A DNA stretch of 64,000 nucleotides from JAGLCW01 sp964427915 (GTDB lineage Bacteria > Caldisericota > Caldisericia > UBA6126), in assembly GCA_964427915.1 (NCBI GenBank), contig CAYRWA010000061.1:1-64000 (forward strand), given 5' to 3'. Numbering within the stretch: position 1 is the first letter of the stretch; every line of letters begins with the position of its first letter. The notes under the pieces were generated by a model. That model saw nothing but the letters and a program-made list of their open reading frames with translations. It was not told the origin of the DNA and made no database searches. A program made the position numbers and the translations under genes. Below are positions 10,016 to 19,060 of the stretch, in pieces.

Positions 10016-11380
10016 ATGAATAAAGAAATTTTTCGAGAATATGATATTCGAGGAATTGTAGCAAGAGATCTAGCTGAGCCAGAGATTGAAAAGCTTGCAG
10101 AAGGCTTTGCACATTTCTTTTCTTCACGCAATCAGAAAACTATTTTAATTGGCTTTGACAATAGGATTTCCTCGGAACCTATCAGAAATCAGCTTGTACA
10201 TAGTCTCTTAAAGAAGGGTTTTCATATCGTCGATATTGGCTGCGTGATTACTCCTATATTCTATTTCACTGCTCGTATACGCAATATTACAGCAGGTATT
10301 ATGATCACCGCAAGTCATAATCCTGGTGAATACAATGGATTCAAGGTGTACTACGATGATAGCACTATATATGGTCAAGATATTCTTGACATCTACGAGT
10401 GGATCATCAAGCATGAGAGAGAAACCACTCCAGTTCATACTATCAACGTAAAGGGAACGTGTGAGAAATTGGACATGTTTCCAACATACAAAGACTATCT
10501 ATTAAAAAGCATTACTCTTGGACCAAGAAAATTGCGAATTGGTCTAGATTGTGGCAACGGCACTGCTTCCTTTTTTGCACAATCCATATTAGAAGATGCA
10601 GGAGTTGAAGTTGTCCCCCTATATTGTACTTCCGACCCTACGTTTCCAAATCATTTCCCAGACCCAGTCAAGCTAGAAAATTGCAAAGACCTTTCTGAGA
10701 CAGTAATATCTCAGAAGCTTGATGCCGGTATCGGTTTAGACGGAGATGGCGACAGAGTTGGATTGATAAGCGAAGAAGGAAACCCTATATGGGGAGACAT
10801 GATAATGATACTGTTAAGTCGCGAAATATTAAAAAAACACCCCGGTTCAACCATCATTTGCGAAGTAAAATGTTCACAACTTCTACCCGATGACATTCTT
10901 CACAATGGTGGAAAACCTATTGTATATAAGACGGGGCATTCTTTGATTAAGGCCAAAATGAAAGAAACCGATGCAATCTGTGCAGGAGAAATGTCGGGTC
11001 ACATATTTTTAAAAGACGAGTATTTTGGTTTTGATGACGCAATATATGCCGCTCTGCGTATTCTTCGAATTTTATCCCTGACCGATAAACCATTATCGTC
11101 TCTTCTTTCTGATTTACCAACCATGCATTCCACGCCTGAAATTCGAATTGAAGTACCCGAAGAATTGAAAAACCAGCTTGTCAAAAACGCACAAATTTAC
11201 TTAAGTAAAAAATACGATTGCACTCTAATTGATGGAGTTAGAGCTGTCATTAAAGATGGTTGGGGTTTGATTCGAGCTTCAAACACGGGACCGATATTAG
11301 TCATGAGAGCTGAGGCAAAAACAACAGACACGTTGCTGTTCATCAAGGAAGAACTCCAGAGAGCTATTCAAAATAAGTAG
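10016..11380 (+). CDS. Phosphomannomutase/phosphoglucomutase
   Basis: A 454-residue alpha-D-phosphohexomutase converting hexose 6-phosphate to hexose 1-phosphate, feeding sugar nucleotides for surface glycans. It has the catalytic phosphoserine loop TASHNP, the metal loop DGDGDR, the sugar-specificity loop GEMSGH and the phosphate-binding RASNTGP. The length is typical of the PMM/PGM (AlgC) group. It is divergent from the small membrane protein at 9655; the 115-bp space between carries both promoters. The following polyferredoxin gene starts 15 bp after its stop, so they share a transcript without an obvious functional link. Confidence 0.92.
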   Translation: MNKEIFREYDIRGIVARDLAEPEIEKLAEGFAHFFSSRNQKTILIGFDNRISSEPIRNQLVHSLLKKGFHIVDIGCVITPIFYFTARIRNITAGIMITASHNPGEYNGFKVYYDDSTIYGQDILDIYEWIIKHERETTPVHTINVKGTCEKLDMFPTYKDYLLKSITLGPRKLRIGLDCGNGTASFFAQSILEDAGVEVVPLYCTSDPTFPNHFPDPVKLENCKDLSETVISQKLDAGIGLDGDGDRVGLISEEGNPIWGDMIMILLSREILKKHPGSTIICEVKCSQLLPDDILHNGGKPIVYKTGHSLIKAKMKETDAICAGEMSGHIFLKDEYFGFDDAIYAALRILRILSLTDKPLSSLLSDLPTMHSTPEIRIEVPEELKNQLVKNAQIYLSKKYDCTLIDGVRAVIKDGWGLIRASNTGPILVMRAEAKTTDTLLFIKEELQRAIQNK

Positions 11381-11394
11381 GAAGAAGGTATTAC

Positions 11395-12303
11395 GTGAAA
11401 AAGAATCGATCCTCTATTGCCACTTTGCGATGGGTTATTCTTCTACTCATCCTAGGCTTTGTTACGATTAATGCTTATTTGCATCAACATCCTCAGATTC
11501 TCGGGAAAACTGCCTCTGTTTGTGCACTTTGCCCCACTGGAGCAATCGAGTCATTTCTTTATTGGATTCGCACTGGATTCTTCCTTCATCGAGTTGCACT
11601 ATCTAGTCTTATCCTCTTTGTTAGCATTCTTGTTACTGCCCTTCTCTTCCGTCGATCTTTTTGTGGTCAGTTTTGCCCCTTTGGAACCTTGCAAGAAATA
11701 GTTGGGTCCATTGGAAATCAAATTAAATCTATTCGATCAATGCGAAAAAAAACAAAAAGAGATTCATTTCGTTGGACGAAATATATTGTTATTGCTGCGT
11801 TTATCGCTGTTCCATGGTTTACTTCCAGTCTTTTCTTCCGACACATTGATCCCTGGGTAGCTTATGCCCACATTACAACCAACGAGATTTTTGGTGTTTT
11901 TCTCTGGGGTTTTCTTGTACTTGTAGTCTGCTTAATTGGTTCTTTCATTTGGGATCGCTTTTTTTGCAAATATGTGTGTCCTTTGGGAGGGTTTTTAAGT
12001 ATCATCGCTCCGTTAGGACTGTTCCGTATTGTTCGTAATACAGAACAATGCATAATTTGCTCAAAATGTAATATCGTTTGTCCCATGAATATCGATGTTT
12101 GCCATCTACAGGAAATTACTGACCCGGAGTGTATTATGTGCCTTCAATGTGTGGATGCATGCCCCCATGAGGACTGCCTAGTTATTTCTTCCAAAGCAGG
12201 AACCAGGGTTTCACCTGTTTTCGTTGTATGGCTCACATTCATCATCATTATAGGTTTGGTAGCCATTACAACGATAACAGGACATTTTCAATGGATTAAG
12301 TAA
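11395..12303 (+). CDS. NapH-like membrane-bound 4Fe-4S polyferredoxin (second copy)
   Basis: A 302-residue paralogue of the protein at 8390. It has a similar order of TM helices, membrane-loop motifs FCGQFCPFGTLQE and FCKYVCPLGGF, and two ferredoxin sites, CIICSKCNIVCP and CIMCLQCVDACP. It ends right after the last TM helix and lacks the soluble tail of its paralogue. The start is GTG with an AAGG site six bases upstream; no ATG fits the family N-terminus. Probably a membrane electron carrier; the redox partner is not encoded nearby. Confidence 0.84.
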   Translation: MKKNRSSIATLRWVILLLILGFVTINAYLHQHPQILGKTASVCALCPTGAIESFLYWIRTGFFLHRVALSSLILFVSILVTALLFRRSFCGQFCPFGTLQEIVGSIGNQIKSIRSMRKKTKRDSFRWTKYIVIAAFIAVPWFTSSLFFRHIDPWVAYAHITTNEIFGVFLWGFLVLVVCLIGSFIWDRFFCKYVCPLGGFLSIIAPLGLFRIVRNTEQCIICSKCNIVCPMNIDVCHLQEITDPECIMCLQCVDACPHEDCLVISSKAGTRVSPVFVVWLTFIIIIGLVAITTITGHFQWIK

Positions 12304-12309
12304 TGATTC

Positions 12310-12355
12310 AAATCGCCCTCATTACGGTGGGGCGATTTGGTGCTTTTCCTTTTTC
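12310..12355 (+). terminator. Probable intrinsic terminator
   Basis: A 9-bp stem, AAATCGCCC (12310-12318) with GGGCGATTT (12330-12338), is followed by a T-rich stretch (CTTTTCCTTTTT). It follows the polyferredoxin stop by 6 nt. The T-run is imperfect. Confidence 0.65.
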
Positions 12356-12374
12356 AAACAATACCCTATCTCAT

Positions 12375-13307
12375 CTAGTGTTCTGAATCAGTCACTTTTT
12401 TTAGAATATAAAAGTTTCGTTGAGTTTCCTTCTGATGACAGAATTCTTCAATTTGATAAGAATGGTGAAAATAGTTTTGGAATACTTGTCTTGATTTTAA
12501 TCTCCACTCCATTGCTAAAGAGGGTTCTCTTTCTTGTATATCATAATAATTGGTTGGTATTTCAAAACGCAAAATTGGGGATTGATAGTCATATTGAATG
12601 GTGGCTATTTTTTGTATAAGGTTGGGTTTTTCTTCAAAACCCAATCCGTTCTGGTTTCCTGCAACTTCTATTCGTAACGTCGGATTGATAAGTGGTATCT
12701 GATCAATTTCATCCCGCAAGGAACAATAAGGGTTCTCCATCCTTCGTTTTACTTCCTCAGAGAGTAAATCCCAACAAACTTCGAAGCGGTCTTCCGGGAC
12801 TGTTTTTTTTGGACGTTTCTTAGGAAGACCACTTGTTGTGCCCGATGTTTTATACTGATCTGGTAAGTATTGGACAATACGCGCACCTAGTTTTCGTATG
12901 TTAATATTGGCATTGACACCTTTTAAAGGATCATATGTCCATACAATGTATCGGATTCCCATCGATAAAGCGAGAGAATATTGCAATTTCTTTACATAAT
13001 AACCAAGATGTTTTCTTTGATATGCAGGGTAAAACCCCATAGAGTCTGCAAATAGGTAAACACCTAAAGAAGGAGACACACACGGAAAAGCAAAGTTATA
13101 CCCAACCAGTTGAGTTTCATCAAAACAACCCAGAACTAGACCTCCTCTAGAACCTACTAACTTCATATAGTAAGAAGGAATCAGTCCCACTTTGTAAAAT
13201 TCTGGTAATCTGGATTGAATCGTAAAAGCAGCATCGTATTCTTCTTCACTGAGAAGTTTTCGTATCGTTATTTGTGTAGATGGTATGCGGAGAATTTGTT
13301 CTTTCAT
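12375..13307 (-). CDS. GNAT-like acetyltransferase-fold protein
   Basis: A 310-residue protein whose first half looks like a GNAT N-acyltransferase: IRKLLSEEEYDAAF, a central strand around GLVLGCFDETQLVGYNF, and an acetyl-CoA-loop-like YPAYQRKHLGYYVKKL. It resembles the uncharacterised COG3375-type group, whose C-terminal half is specific to that group. The substrate is unknown. The ATG at 13307 has no Shine-Dalgarno sequence but has a -10 hexamer six bases upstream, suggesting a leaderless transcript. A longer TTG start at 13331 would overlap that promoter. It is convergent with the gene at 11395. Confidence 0.68.
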   Translation of the reverse strand: MKEQILRIPSTQITIRKLLSEEEYDAAFTIQSRLPEFYKVGLIPSYYMKLVGSRGGLVLGCFDETQLVGYNFAFPCVSPSLGVYLFADSMGFYPAYQRKHLGYYVKKLQYSLALSMGIRYIVWTYDPLKGVNANINIRKLGARIVQYLPDQYKTSGTTSGLPKKRPKKTVPEDRFEVCWDLLSEEVKRRMENPYCSLRDEIDQIPLINPTLRIEVAGNQNGLGFEEKPNLIQKIATIQYDYQSPILRFEIPTNYYDIQEREPSLAMEWRLKSRQVFQNYFHHSYQIEEFCHQKETQRNFYILKKVTDSEH

Positions 13308-13313
13308 AAGAAT

Positions 13314-13319
13314 AGTATA
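13314..13319 (-). promoter_or_regulatory. -10 element giving a leaderless mRNA for the GNAT-like gene
   Basis: TATACT on the minus strand lies exactly six bases before the ATG at 13307, with no Shine-Dalgarno sequence between. No good -35 is seen; that area overlaps the htrA terminator. Confidence 0.5.
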
Positions 13320-13329
13320 CCCATTCAAC

Positions 13330-13368
13330 AAAAAAAGCGCACTTACAAACAGCTATAAAGTGCGCTTT
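13330..13368 (-). terminator. Intrinsic terminator of the HtrA gene
   Basis: An 11-bp perfect stem (13334-13344 with 13358-13368) is followed on the minus strand by a T-run. A second perfect 7-bp hairpin (13372-13378 with 13382-13388) lies between it and the htrA stop. Confidence 0.88.
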
Positions 13369-13401
13369 ATCGTTTTCATTGTGAAAACAGAAGGAAGTGT
13401 T

Positions 13402-14682
13402 TTATTTCTTTAGCTCTTCTAGGATCGTTTTGATCTTCATTTCTTTGCCGTCTCTATTGATGATAAGTTCTACCTCATCACCAGGATTTTTTGATCGAAT
13501 ATAGGTGATCAGCTCCTGTGGTGAATGGAACGTTCGATCATCAATACCAACAATAACATCTTGTTTCAAAACACCCGCCTGTCTTGCGTTTCCAGCTGGT
13601 ACTTCTACGACAATTACACCGGTATTCACTGGGAGCTTAAGAGAAGCGGCAATTTCATCATTGTTCTCCGTAATGACAACCCCCAGAGAAGCCCAAGAAA
13701 CAGTACCATATTTCTGTAAATCGGTGATTACTTTTTTAACCGTATTGGAGTCAATTGCGAATCCTAACCCCTGACCTTGTGCATCAATTAAAAAGTTTAC
13801 TCCAATTACTTTCCCCCCTAAATCAACCAATGGTCCACCGCTGTTGCCAGGATTGATAGCTGCATCAGTTTGTACGATGCCTACCATAGGGATATTGGCA
13901 GTAGGTTTGCTGGACTGTTGTTGTGGGATATTGAAATCAAAATAATCCTCAAATCCATCAAAAGGGGTTCCTTTAAATGGATTTGTTGGAGGAGAAGAGG
14001 AGGTTTCAGGAATACTTATTTCTCTCTGAATAGCCGATACAACACCTTTCGTTACAGTATATTCATAGCCATAAGGATTACCTATCGCAATAACCGTCTC
14101 TCCAACGCGAACGTTTTCGGATTTTTCAAATTCTAAAAAGGGTAGCCCGGAAGCATCAATTTGAATCAGTGCAATATCGGATATTGGATCTGTTCCAATT
14201 AATTGAGCTTCATTTTTTTCACCGCTCTTTCTCTCAACAAGGATTTTGTGAGAACCGTCTACAACATGATTGTTAGTGACAATATATCCATCTTCACTAA
14301 CAATAAATCCGGATCCGGAACCAGCTTGTTGCCATCCATACCGTGTTTGAGCTAATACTTCAATTTTCACTACAGACTGGCTAACAGAAGCAGCAACGGT
14401 GACTATTGGGTCATTCGAAATCATACTTTCATCTGCATTAGAAGAATCTGTTGATTGGGAAGATGAATTGGTTTTTTGATCTCGAGAATCTTGATATGCC
14501 ATCTTAAAAGGGCTTTCAGGGAGTATAGAAGGGTTCCCGGCAATCCAATAAATGGATAGAAAGCTTCCTAGCATTCCACCAATGATGAATAGAATAATAC
14601 CGACAACGATACCTCCTATTCGTTTTTTTGAAAGCAATGTTTCCTGTTGATTATCATAACGATGTTGTGTATTTTCAGACAT
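13402..14682 (-). CDS. HtrA/DegP-family serine protease with PDZ domain
   Basis: A 426-residue membrane-anchored S1C protease for extracytoplasmic protein quality control. A cytosolic N-terminus is followed by one TM segment (about residues 22-48), a Ser/Asp-rich linker, the trypsin-like domain with His in TNNHVVDG, Asp in SDIALIQI and Ser in GNSGGPL, and a C-terminal PDZ domain (about 335-420). AGGAGGAC precedes the ATG, and TATAAT on the minus strand at 14719-14724 is a likely -10. It is divergent from the DUF362 gene and followed by its own terminator, so it is a single-gene unit. Confidence 0.93.
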   Translation of the reverse strand: MSENTQHRYDNQQETLLSKKRIGGIVVGIILFIIGGMLGSFLSIYWIAGNPSILPESPFKMAYQDSRDQKTNSSSQSTDSSNADESMISNDPIVTVAASVSQSVVKIEVLAQTRYGWQQAGSGSGFIVSEDGYIVTNNHVVDGSHKILVERKSGEKNEAQLIGTDPISDIALIQIDASGLPFLEFEKSENVRVGETVIAIGNPYGYEYTVTKGVVSAIQREISIPETSSSPPTNPFKGTPFDGFEDYFDFNIPQQQSSKPTANIPMVGIVQTDAAINPGNSGGPLVDLGGKVIGVNFLIDAQGQGLGFAIDSNTVKKVITDLQKYGTVSWASLGVVITENNDEIAASLKLPVNTGVIVVEVPAGNARQAGVLKQDVIVGIDDRTFHSPQELITYIRSKNPGDEVELIINRDGKEMKIKTILEELKK

Positions 14683-14856
14683 TTTGTGTCCTCCTTACAA
14701 ATTCAGCTACATACATATATTATATATTCCCATAATCGAAGAAAGTTACAGAAAAAAGTTCTGTAGCATGGGTGAAAAACTTACAATAGAATAAGCTTAT
14801 TCAAAATAATCATCGAATGATTCCATAAAAAAGGTAACAGATTCCAAAGAGCAACT

Positions 14857-14885
14857 TTTAAAGATTTTTTATTTTTCTATATACT
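14857..14885 (+). promoter_or_regulatory. Leaderless promoter of the DUF362/butyrate kinase operon
   Basis: TTTAAA (14857-14862), a 17-base spacer and TATACT (14880-14885). The ATG at 14892 follows after exactly six bases, so transcription should begin at or next to the start codon. No Shine-Dalgarno sequence is present. Confidence 0.6.
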
Positions 14886-14891
14886 GTATAT

Positions 14892-15902
14892 ATGAACGTT
14901 TTTTGGAATCACTTCACCAATGATAATGATATGGATAGGATTGCCTTCTTAGTGCGCAAACAGGTAGAAGGTGATCGCCAGACCTCACGCTTATTTGGGA
15001 AAAAAGTAGGATTTCTTCTTCACCTAGGATCTCTTCCTTCCGACATAGAACTCCGTCACATAGATATTCTGTTGAAAATCCTATCAGATTACTTTGCAAA
15101 GTCGAACCTTTTTCTTCTTTCTGATGTTTTTTTCCCTACCTCTCATGCGATTTTCAAAAATTATGTCCAAGATACTAGATACATGCAACATGAACACTTT
15201 CAAATCCTACCAAAGCGACGTTCTTCGTTGCAGGTAAGCTTCTTTGGTGGCGTAAAAACATCGTCCTACTTACGCGAAAAATACCTTGCAAACAGTATTG
15301 CTAACGCCGACTACCTGATCTCTATTGCTTTGCTTGCTGAAGATCCAATATTTACAATTCACGCAAGCACCTCTTCTTATTTTTGGTTGCTTCCTTCCTA
15401 TTCAAAAAACGAGATTTTAATACAGGAAAATCTGCAACAACGTTGTTTAAGTCTTCTTGAAGCAATCAGCCCTATTCATGCAAAAAACCACTGTTCTATA
15501 AATGTATACAGTGCATTAGAAAAGTCCTTTATGGTTCTTTCCCCAAATTCTATTTCTGCAGATGCTGTAGCCAGTACCTTGTGTGGAATTCCACCAGCAA
15601 AGAACAAATTGCTTGGCAATGCCGACAAGAAAGGGTTTGGCAATTCTGTTTTATCACACATGACCATTTATGGTGATCCAATCAAACAACCCCTTGTAAA
15701 ATTCCCGTTTTTCGGAGATACCTACTCTCTAGGAATTCGCAAAGATCAATGCAATCTTTGCGAGGATTGTTCTGTTTTTTGTCCATTGAACGCGATGTAT
15801 GTTTCTAATCAACATCTGTTTTGGGACGCAGAAAAATGCAACCGTTGCGGATATTGCCTTTCAATTTGTCCCCAATCAGCTCTTTTCAAGAGGAGGAAAT
15901 GA
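14892..15902 (+). CDS. DUF362-type protein with C-terminal 2x[4Fe-4S] ferredoxin domain
   Basis: 336 residues. The body (about 1-270) matches the general pattern of DUF362 proteins, whose reaction is unknown. The C-terminus is a bacterial ferredoxin with CNLCEDCSVFCP and CNRCGYCLSICP, which should bind two [4Fe-4S] clusters. It heads an operon with buk-ptb-buk and overlaps the first butyrate kinase in TGATG, so translation is coupled. This suggests a role connected with the acyl-CoA/ferredoxin branch that ends in butyryl (or branched acyl) phosphate. The DUF362 call is by pattern and moderately secure; the ferredoxin domain is certain. Confidence 0.75.
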   Translation: MNVFWNHFTNDNDMDRIAFLVRKQVEGDRQTSRLFGKKVGFLLHLGSLPSDIELRHIDILLKILSDYFAKSNLFLLSDVFFPTSHAIFKNYVQDTRYMQHEHFQILPKRRSSLQVSFFGGVKTSSYLREKYLANSIANADYLISIALLAEDPIFTIHASTSSYFWLLPSYSKNEILIQENLQQRCLSLLEAISPIHAKNHCSINVYSALEKSFMVLSPNSISADAVASTLCGIPPAKNKLLGNADKKGFGNSVLSHMTIYGDPIKQPLVKFPFFGDTYSLGIRKDQCNLCEDCSVFCPLNAMYVSNQHLFWDAEKCNRCGYCLSICPQSALFKRRK

Positions 15903-16993
15903 TGTCACAAAAAATTCTTGTTATTAACCCTGGCTCAACATCCACAAAAGTTTCTCTTTATGACGGATCAACAGAGATTTATTTTCAAGAAATTTCTCAT
16001 TCCAAAAACGACTTAGATGCGTTCAAAAGTGTCTATGATCAAGAAAACTTCCGGGAAAACTCTATTTTAGAAGCGCTATCAAAAGAAAATCATTGTCTAC
16101 AAGATCTTTCTGCTGTGGTCGGTAGAGGAGGGATGTTAGGCCCCATGAAGGCTGGCACCTACAGGGTAAATGATGATATGATTAGAACCGTTCAAAACGT
16201 ACAGTTCGGACAACATGCATCCAATTTGGGTTGCGTACTGGCATTGAAAATTGCCAAACCGCTTGGAATCCCTGCATATGTTGTAGATCCTGTTTCTGTA
16301 GATGAATTTCAAGAAGAATCCTATATGACAGGTATTAAAGATCTCTTCCACAAATCCCTTGACCATCCCTTAAACTGTCGCGCTACAATGCGTCACTACT
16401 GCGAAGAAACGGGAAAAGCCTTTAACGATACTTCTTGCATTGTTGTTCATCTAGGTGGAGGAATATCAGTGTCCTGCATTAAAAAAGGTCGTATTATCGA
16501 TGTCAACAATGCCATGGAGTCAGGCCCCTTTTCTGCAAATCGAGCAGGAACTTTACCCGCTATCGATGTTGTGAATATGTGCTACAGTGGAGACTACGAT
16601 AAAAAGAATGTGTACAAAAAGTTGATCAAAGAAGCAGGCCTTATTTCGTATTTGGGGACAAATGACCTCCGTGACGTCCTATCTATGAGAAAAAGCAACG
16701 ACTCCAAAGCAATAGTAGTTTTTAATGCCCTGATCTACCAAATTGCTAAAGAAATTGGAGCAATGTCCGCTGCTATGGCTATTCGTCCCGATGCAATACT
16801 GATTACCGGAGGAATGGCCCATAGCATCGATATGATTGAAGGAATCAAAAACTATGTTTCCTTTATTGCCCCTATTCATGTCTATCCAGGGAGTGATGAA
16901 ATGAAAGCTCTGGCAGAAGGCGTCCTACGAATACTTCAAAACGAAGAACAAGAGCTATCATATCCACCCTGTCAATCTCATCAATCAGTATAA
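15902..16993 (+). CDS. buk: Butyrate kinase (first copy)
   Basis: An ASKHA-fold acyl kinase making ATP and butyrate (or a branched acid) from acyl phosphate and ADP. It shows the N-terminal phosphate loop NPGSTSTK, the central VVHLGGGIS and the C-terminal ITGGMA. The 363-residue product matches the family length (about 355-360). Of two adjacent ATGs (15899, 15902) I prefer 15902, which lies five bases after AGGAGG and overlaps the preceding stop by one base. A longer in-frame start at 15821 lies inside the ferredoxin domain gene and is unlikely. Confidence 0.92.
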   Translation: MSQKILVINPGSTSTKVSLYDGSTEIYFQEISHSKNDLDAFKSVYDQENFRENSILEALSKENHCLQDLSAVVGRGGMLGPMKAGTYRVNDDMIRTVQNVQFGQHASNLGCVLALKIAKPLGIPAYVVDPVSVDEFQEESYMTGIKDLFHKSLDHPLNCRATMRHYCEETGKAFNDTSCIVVHLGGGISVSCIKKGRIIDVNNAMESGPFSANRAGTLPAIDVVNMCYSGDYDKKNVYKKLIKEAGLISYLGTNDLRDVLSMRKSNDSKAIVVFNALIYQIAKEIGAMSAAMAIRPDAILITGGMAHSIDMIEGIKNYVSFIAPIHVYPGSDEMKALAEGVLRILQNEEQELSYPPCQSHQSV

Positions 16994-17019
16994 ATTATTA
17001 ACATTTCAAGGAGGGAACC

Positions 17020-17934
17020 GTGATTCATACATTTCAAGAAGCAAAAAAACGCGCCCTAGAGCTTACACCTGCAAAGATGGCTGTTGTTGCAGCCGGAGAT
17101 AGTGCAGTTTTAGATGCCGTCTTTCAAGCCAGCAAAGATGGGTTTATTCAACCGATCTTGATTGACACACCTGAAGCCATAAAAAAAGCCTCTAATGGAC
17201 GTTATCCGCTGGATCAGGTTGAAATTATTCCCATACAGTCGTTCATCGAGCAGTGCCAAAAGGGCCTTGAACTAGTGAACAACGGCGCTGCTGACATTTT
17301 AATGAAGGGCTTGATTCCAACCCCCATTTTATTTAAAGAGATATTGAACAAAGAATATGGGATCCGCAAAGGAAAAATTCTGTCTCATGTAGGTGTAATA
17401 AAAAGCCCTGTTTATCACAAAATGATATTAATGACGGATGGAGGAATTTGTATTGCTCCATCACTAGAAGATAAAATTGAAATCTTGAAGAACGCTTTGG
17501 AAGTATCAAAAGGACTCGAAATCGAGTGTCCTAAAGTGGCTGCCATATCTGCAGTGGAAACTGTTTCCTTAAAGATGCAGTCAACGATTGATGCCTCCAT
17601 ATTAACAATCATGAACCGTAGAAGACAAATCCCAGGATGCATTATTGAAGGACCCTTGGCAATTGACAATGCCGTCTCTGCAGAAGCTGCTGAACATAAA
17701 GGCATTCATTCAGAAATCTGTGGGGATGTCGATATTACTTTAATGCCCAACATTGAATCAGGTAACATTTTTTACAAGGTTTTGGTGTATTTGGGCGGTG
17801 GTAAAACTGAATCTGCTGGCGTAACAGTAGGCGCAAAAGTACCCATTGTTGTTCCCTCCAGAGCGGATACTCCCGAGAATAAATACAATGCAATTCTTAT
17901 TGCTGCCTTGATGAGTGCTGCAAAAAAGGCATGA
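17020..17934 (+). CDS. ptb: Phosphate butyryltransferase
   Basis: 304 residues, typical for phosphotransbutyrylase, which converts butyryl-CoA and Pi to butyryl phosphate and CoA. The family core is visible in ADILMKGLIPTPILFKE, the HVGVIKSPVYHKM loop and the C-terminal PNIESGNIFYK and GAKVPIVVPSRADT. The start is GTG with AAGGAGGG upstream. It lies between two butyrate kinases, forming the complete substrate-level phosphorylation route. Branched substrates such as isobutyryl- or isovaleryl-CoA are equally possible. Confidence 0.93.
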   Translation: MIHTFQEAKKRALELTPAKMAVVAAGDSAVLDAVFQASKDGFIQPILIDTPEAIKKASNGRYPLDQVEIIPIQSFIEQCQKGLELVNNGAADILMKGLIPTPILFKEILNKEYGIRKGKILSHVGVIKSPVYHKMILMTDGGICIAPSLEDKIEILKNALEVSKGLEIECPKVAAISAVETVSLKMQSTIDASILTIMNRRRQIPGCIIEGPLAIDNAVSAEAAEHKGIHSEICGDVDITLMPNIESGNIFYKVLVYLGGGKTESAGVTVGAKVPIVVPSRADTPENKYNAILIAALMSAAKKA

Positions 17935-17980
17935 AACAGTTCAACTATCCATTCGTATACAAAAAGAAAGAGGGCCTAGA

Positions 17981-19060
17981 ATGAAAGATGCATTGATATT
18001 AGTTATTAATCCTGGTTCAACGTCTACAAAAATAGCCATTTTTCGAAATGAAATCAATGAAATGCAGAAGAATATTACGCATTCTTCTGAAGAGCTTCAA
18101 CACTTTAAAACTCTCTTTGATCAGCTAGAATACCGCAAAGAAAAAATTATTGCCACGATTACCTCTGCAGGATACTCTTTAGAAGATATTACTGCCATAG
18201 CGTCTAGAGGTGGTGTTTTAAGACCTTTAACATCAGGGGTTTATCCTTTTTCAGACCAAATGATCGACGATCTTCGTACAGGGCGCTACATGCTTCATGC
18301 GTCCAATCTTGGGGCAGTTATTGGGCAGCAATTATGTCAGCAATACAATATTCCAGGATTTATAGCAGACCCAGTTACAGTAGACGAAATGGAAGATTTA
18401 GCCCGTATCTCGGGGTTGAATGGGATACAAAGAAAATCGATTTGGCACGCTCTGAATCAAAAACACGTTGCCCGAAAAGCTTCCAAAAAGCTACACAAAC
18501 AATACGAAGAGGTCAACCTGATTGTGGTGCACATGGGGGGTGGTATCTCCATTGGCGTTCACGAAAAAGGTCGCTGCGTTGATGTAAACAATGCATTGAA
18601 TGGAGAAGGCCCTTTTAGTTCTGAAAGAGCGGGAACTCTTCCGTCACTCGGTTTAGTTGATCTTTGTTTTTCTGGTCAATACACTCATGCTGAAATGAAG
18701 AAGCTCCTTGCAGGCCGTGGAGGAATGGTTTCTCACCTAGGTACAAACAATGCTAAAGAGGTGGAAGATCTATCCGAACAAGGGGTAGAAGAACCTAGAA
18801 AAATCATGAATGCGATGATATATCAGTTAGCGAAAGAAATTGGAAGAGCTTCTGCAGTACTCAAAGGACAAGTAGACAGTATTATTTTTACTGGGGGCAT
18901 GGCATATTCTCCCGTTATTGTGAAACAACTAGAAGCACATTTAGGGTTTATTGGAGCCCCATTTGATGTGTATCCAGGTGAACATGAAATGGAAGCATTA
19001 GCTTCGAATATTCTTCAAGTATTGAAAGGTGAAATGAAGGCAAAATCGTATGAAGGATAG
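17981..19060 (+). CDS. buk: Butyrate kinase (second copy)
   Basis: A 359-residue paralogue of the kinase at 15902 with the same motifs (NPGSTSTK, VVHMGGGIS, FTGGMAYSP). The ATG at 17981 has GAAAGAGGG upstream; an in-frame extension to 17915 would overlap ptb and has no support. Two kinases around one ptb suggest different acyl specificities, or a pair acting on straight and branched acids. The P-loop gene downstream overlaps its end by 11 bases. Confidence 0.92.
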   Translation: MKDALILVINPGSTSTKIAIFRNEINEMQKNITHSSEELQHFKTLFDQLEYRKEKIIATITSAGYSLEDITAIASRGGVLRPLTSGVYPFSDQMIDDLRTGRYMLHASNLGAVIGQQLCQQYNIPGFIADPVTVDEMEDLARISGLNGIQRKSIWHALNQKHVARKASKKLHKQYEEVNLIVVHMGGGISIGVHEKGRCVDVNNALNGEGPFSSERAGTLPSLGLVDLCFSGQYTHAEMKKLLAGRGGMVSHLGTNNAKEVEDLSEQGVEEPRKIMNAMIYQLAKEIGRASAVLKGQVDSIIFTGGMAYSPVIVKQLEAHLGFIGAPFDVYPGEHEMEALASNILQVLKGEMKAKSYEG

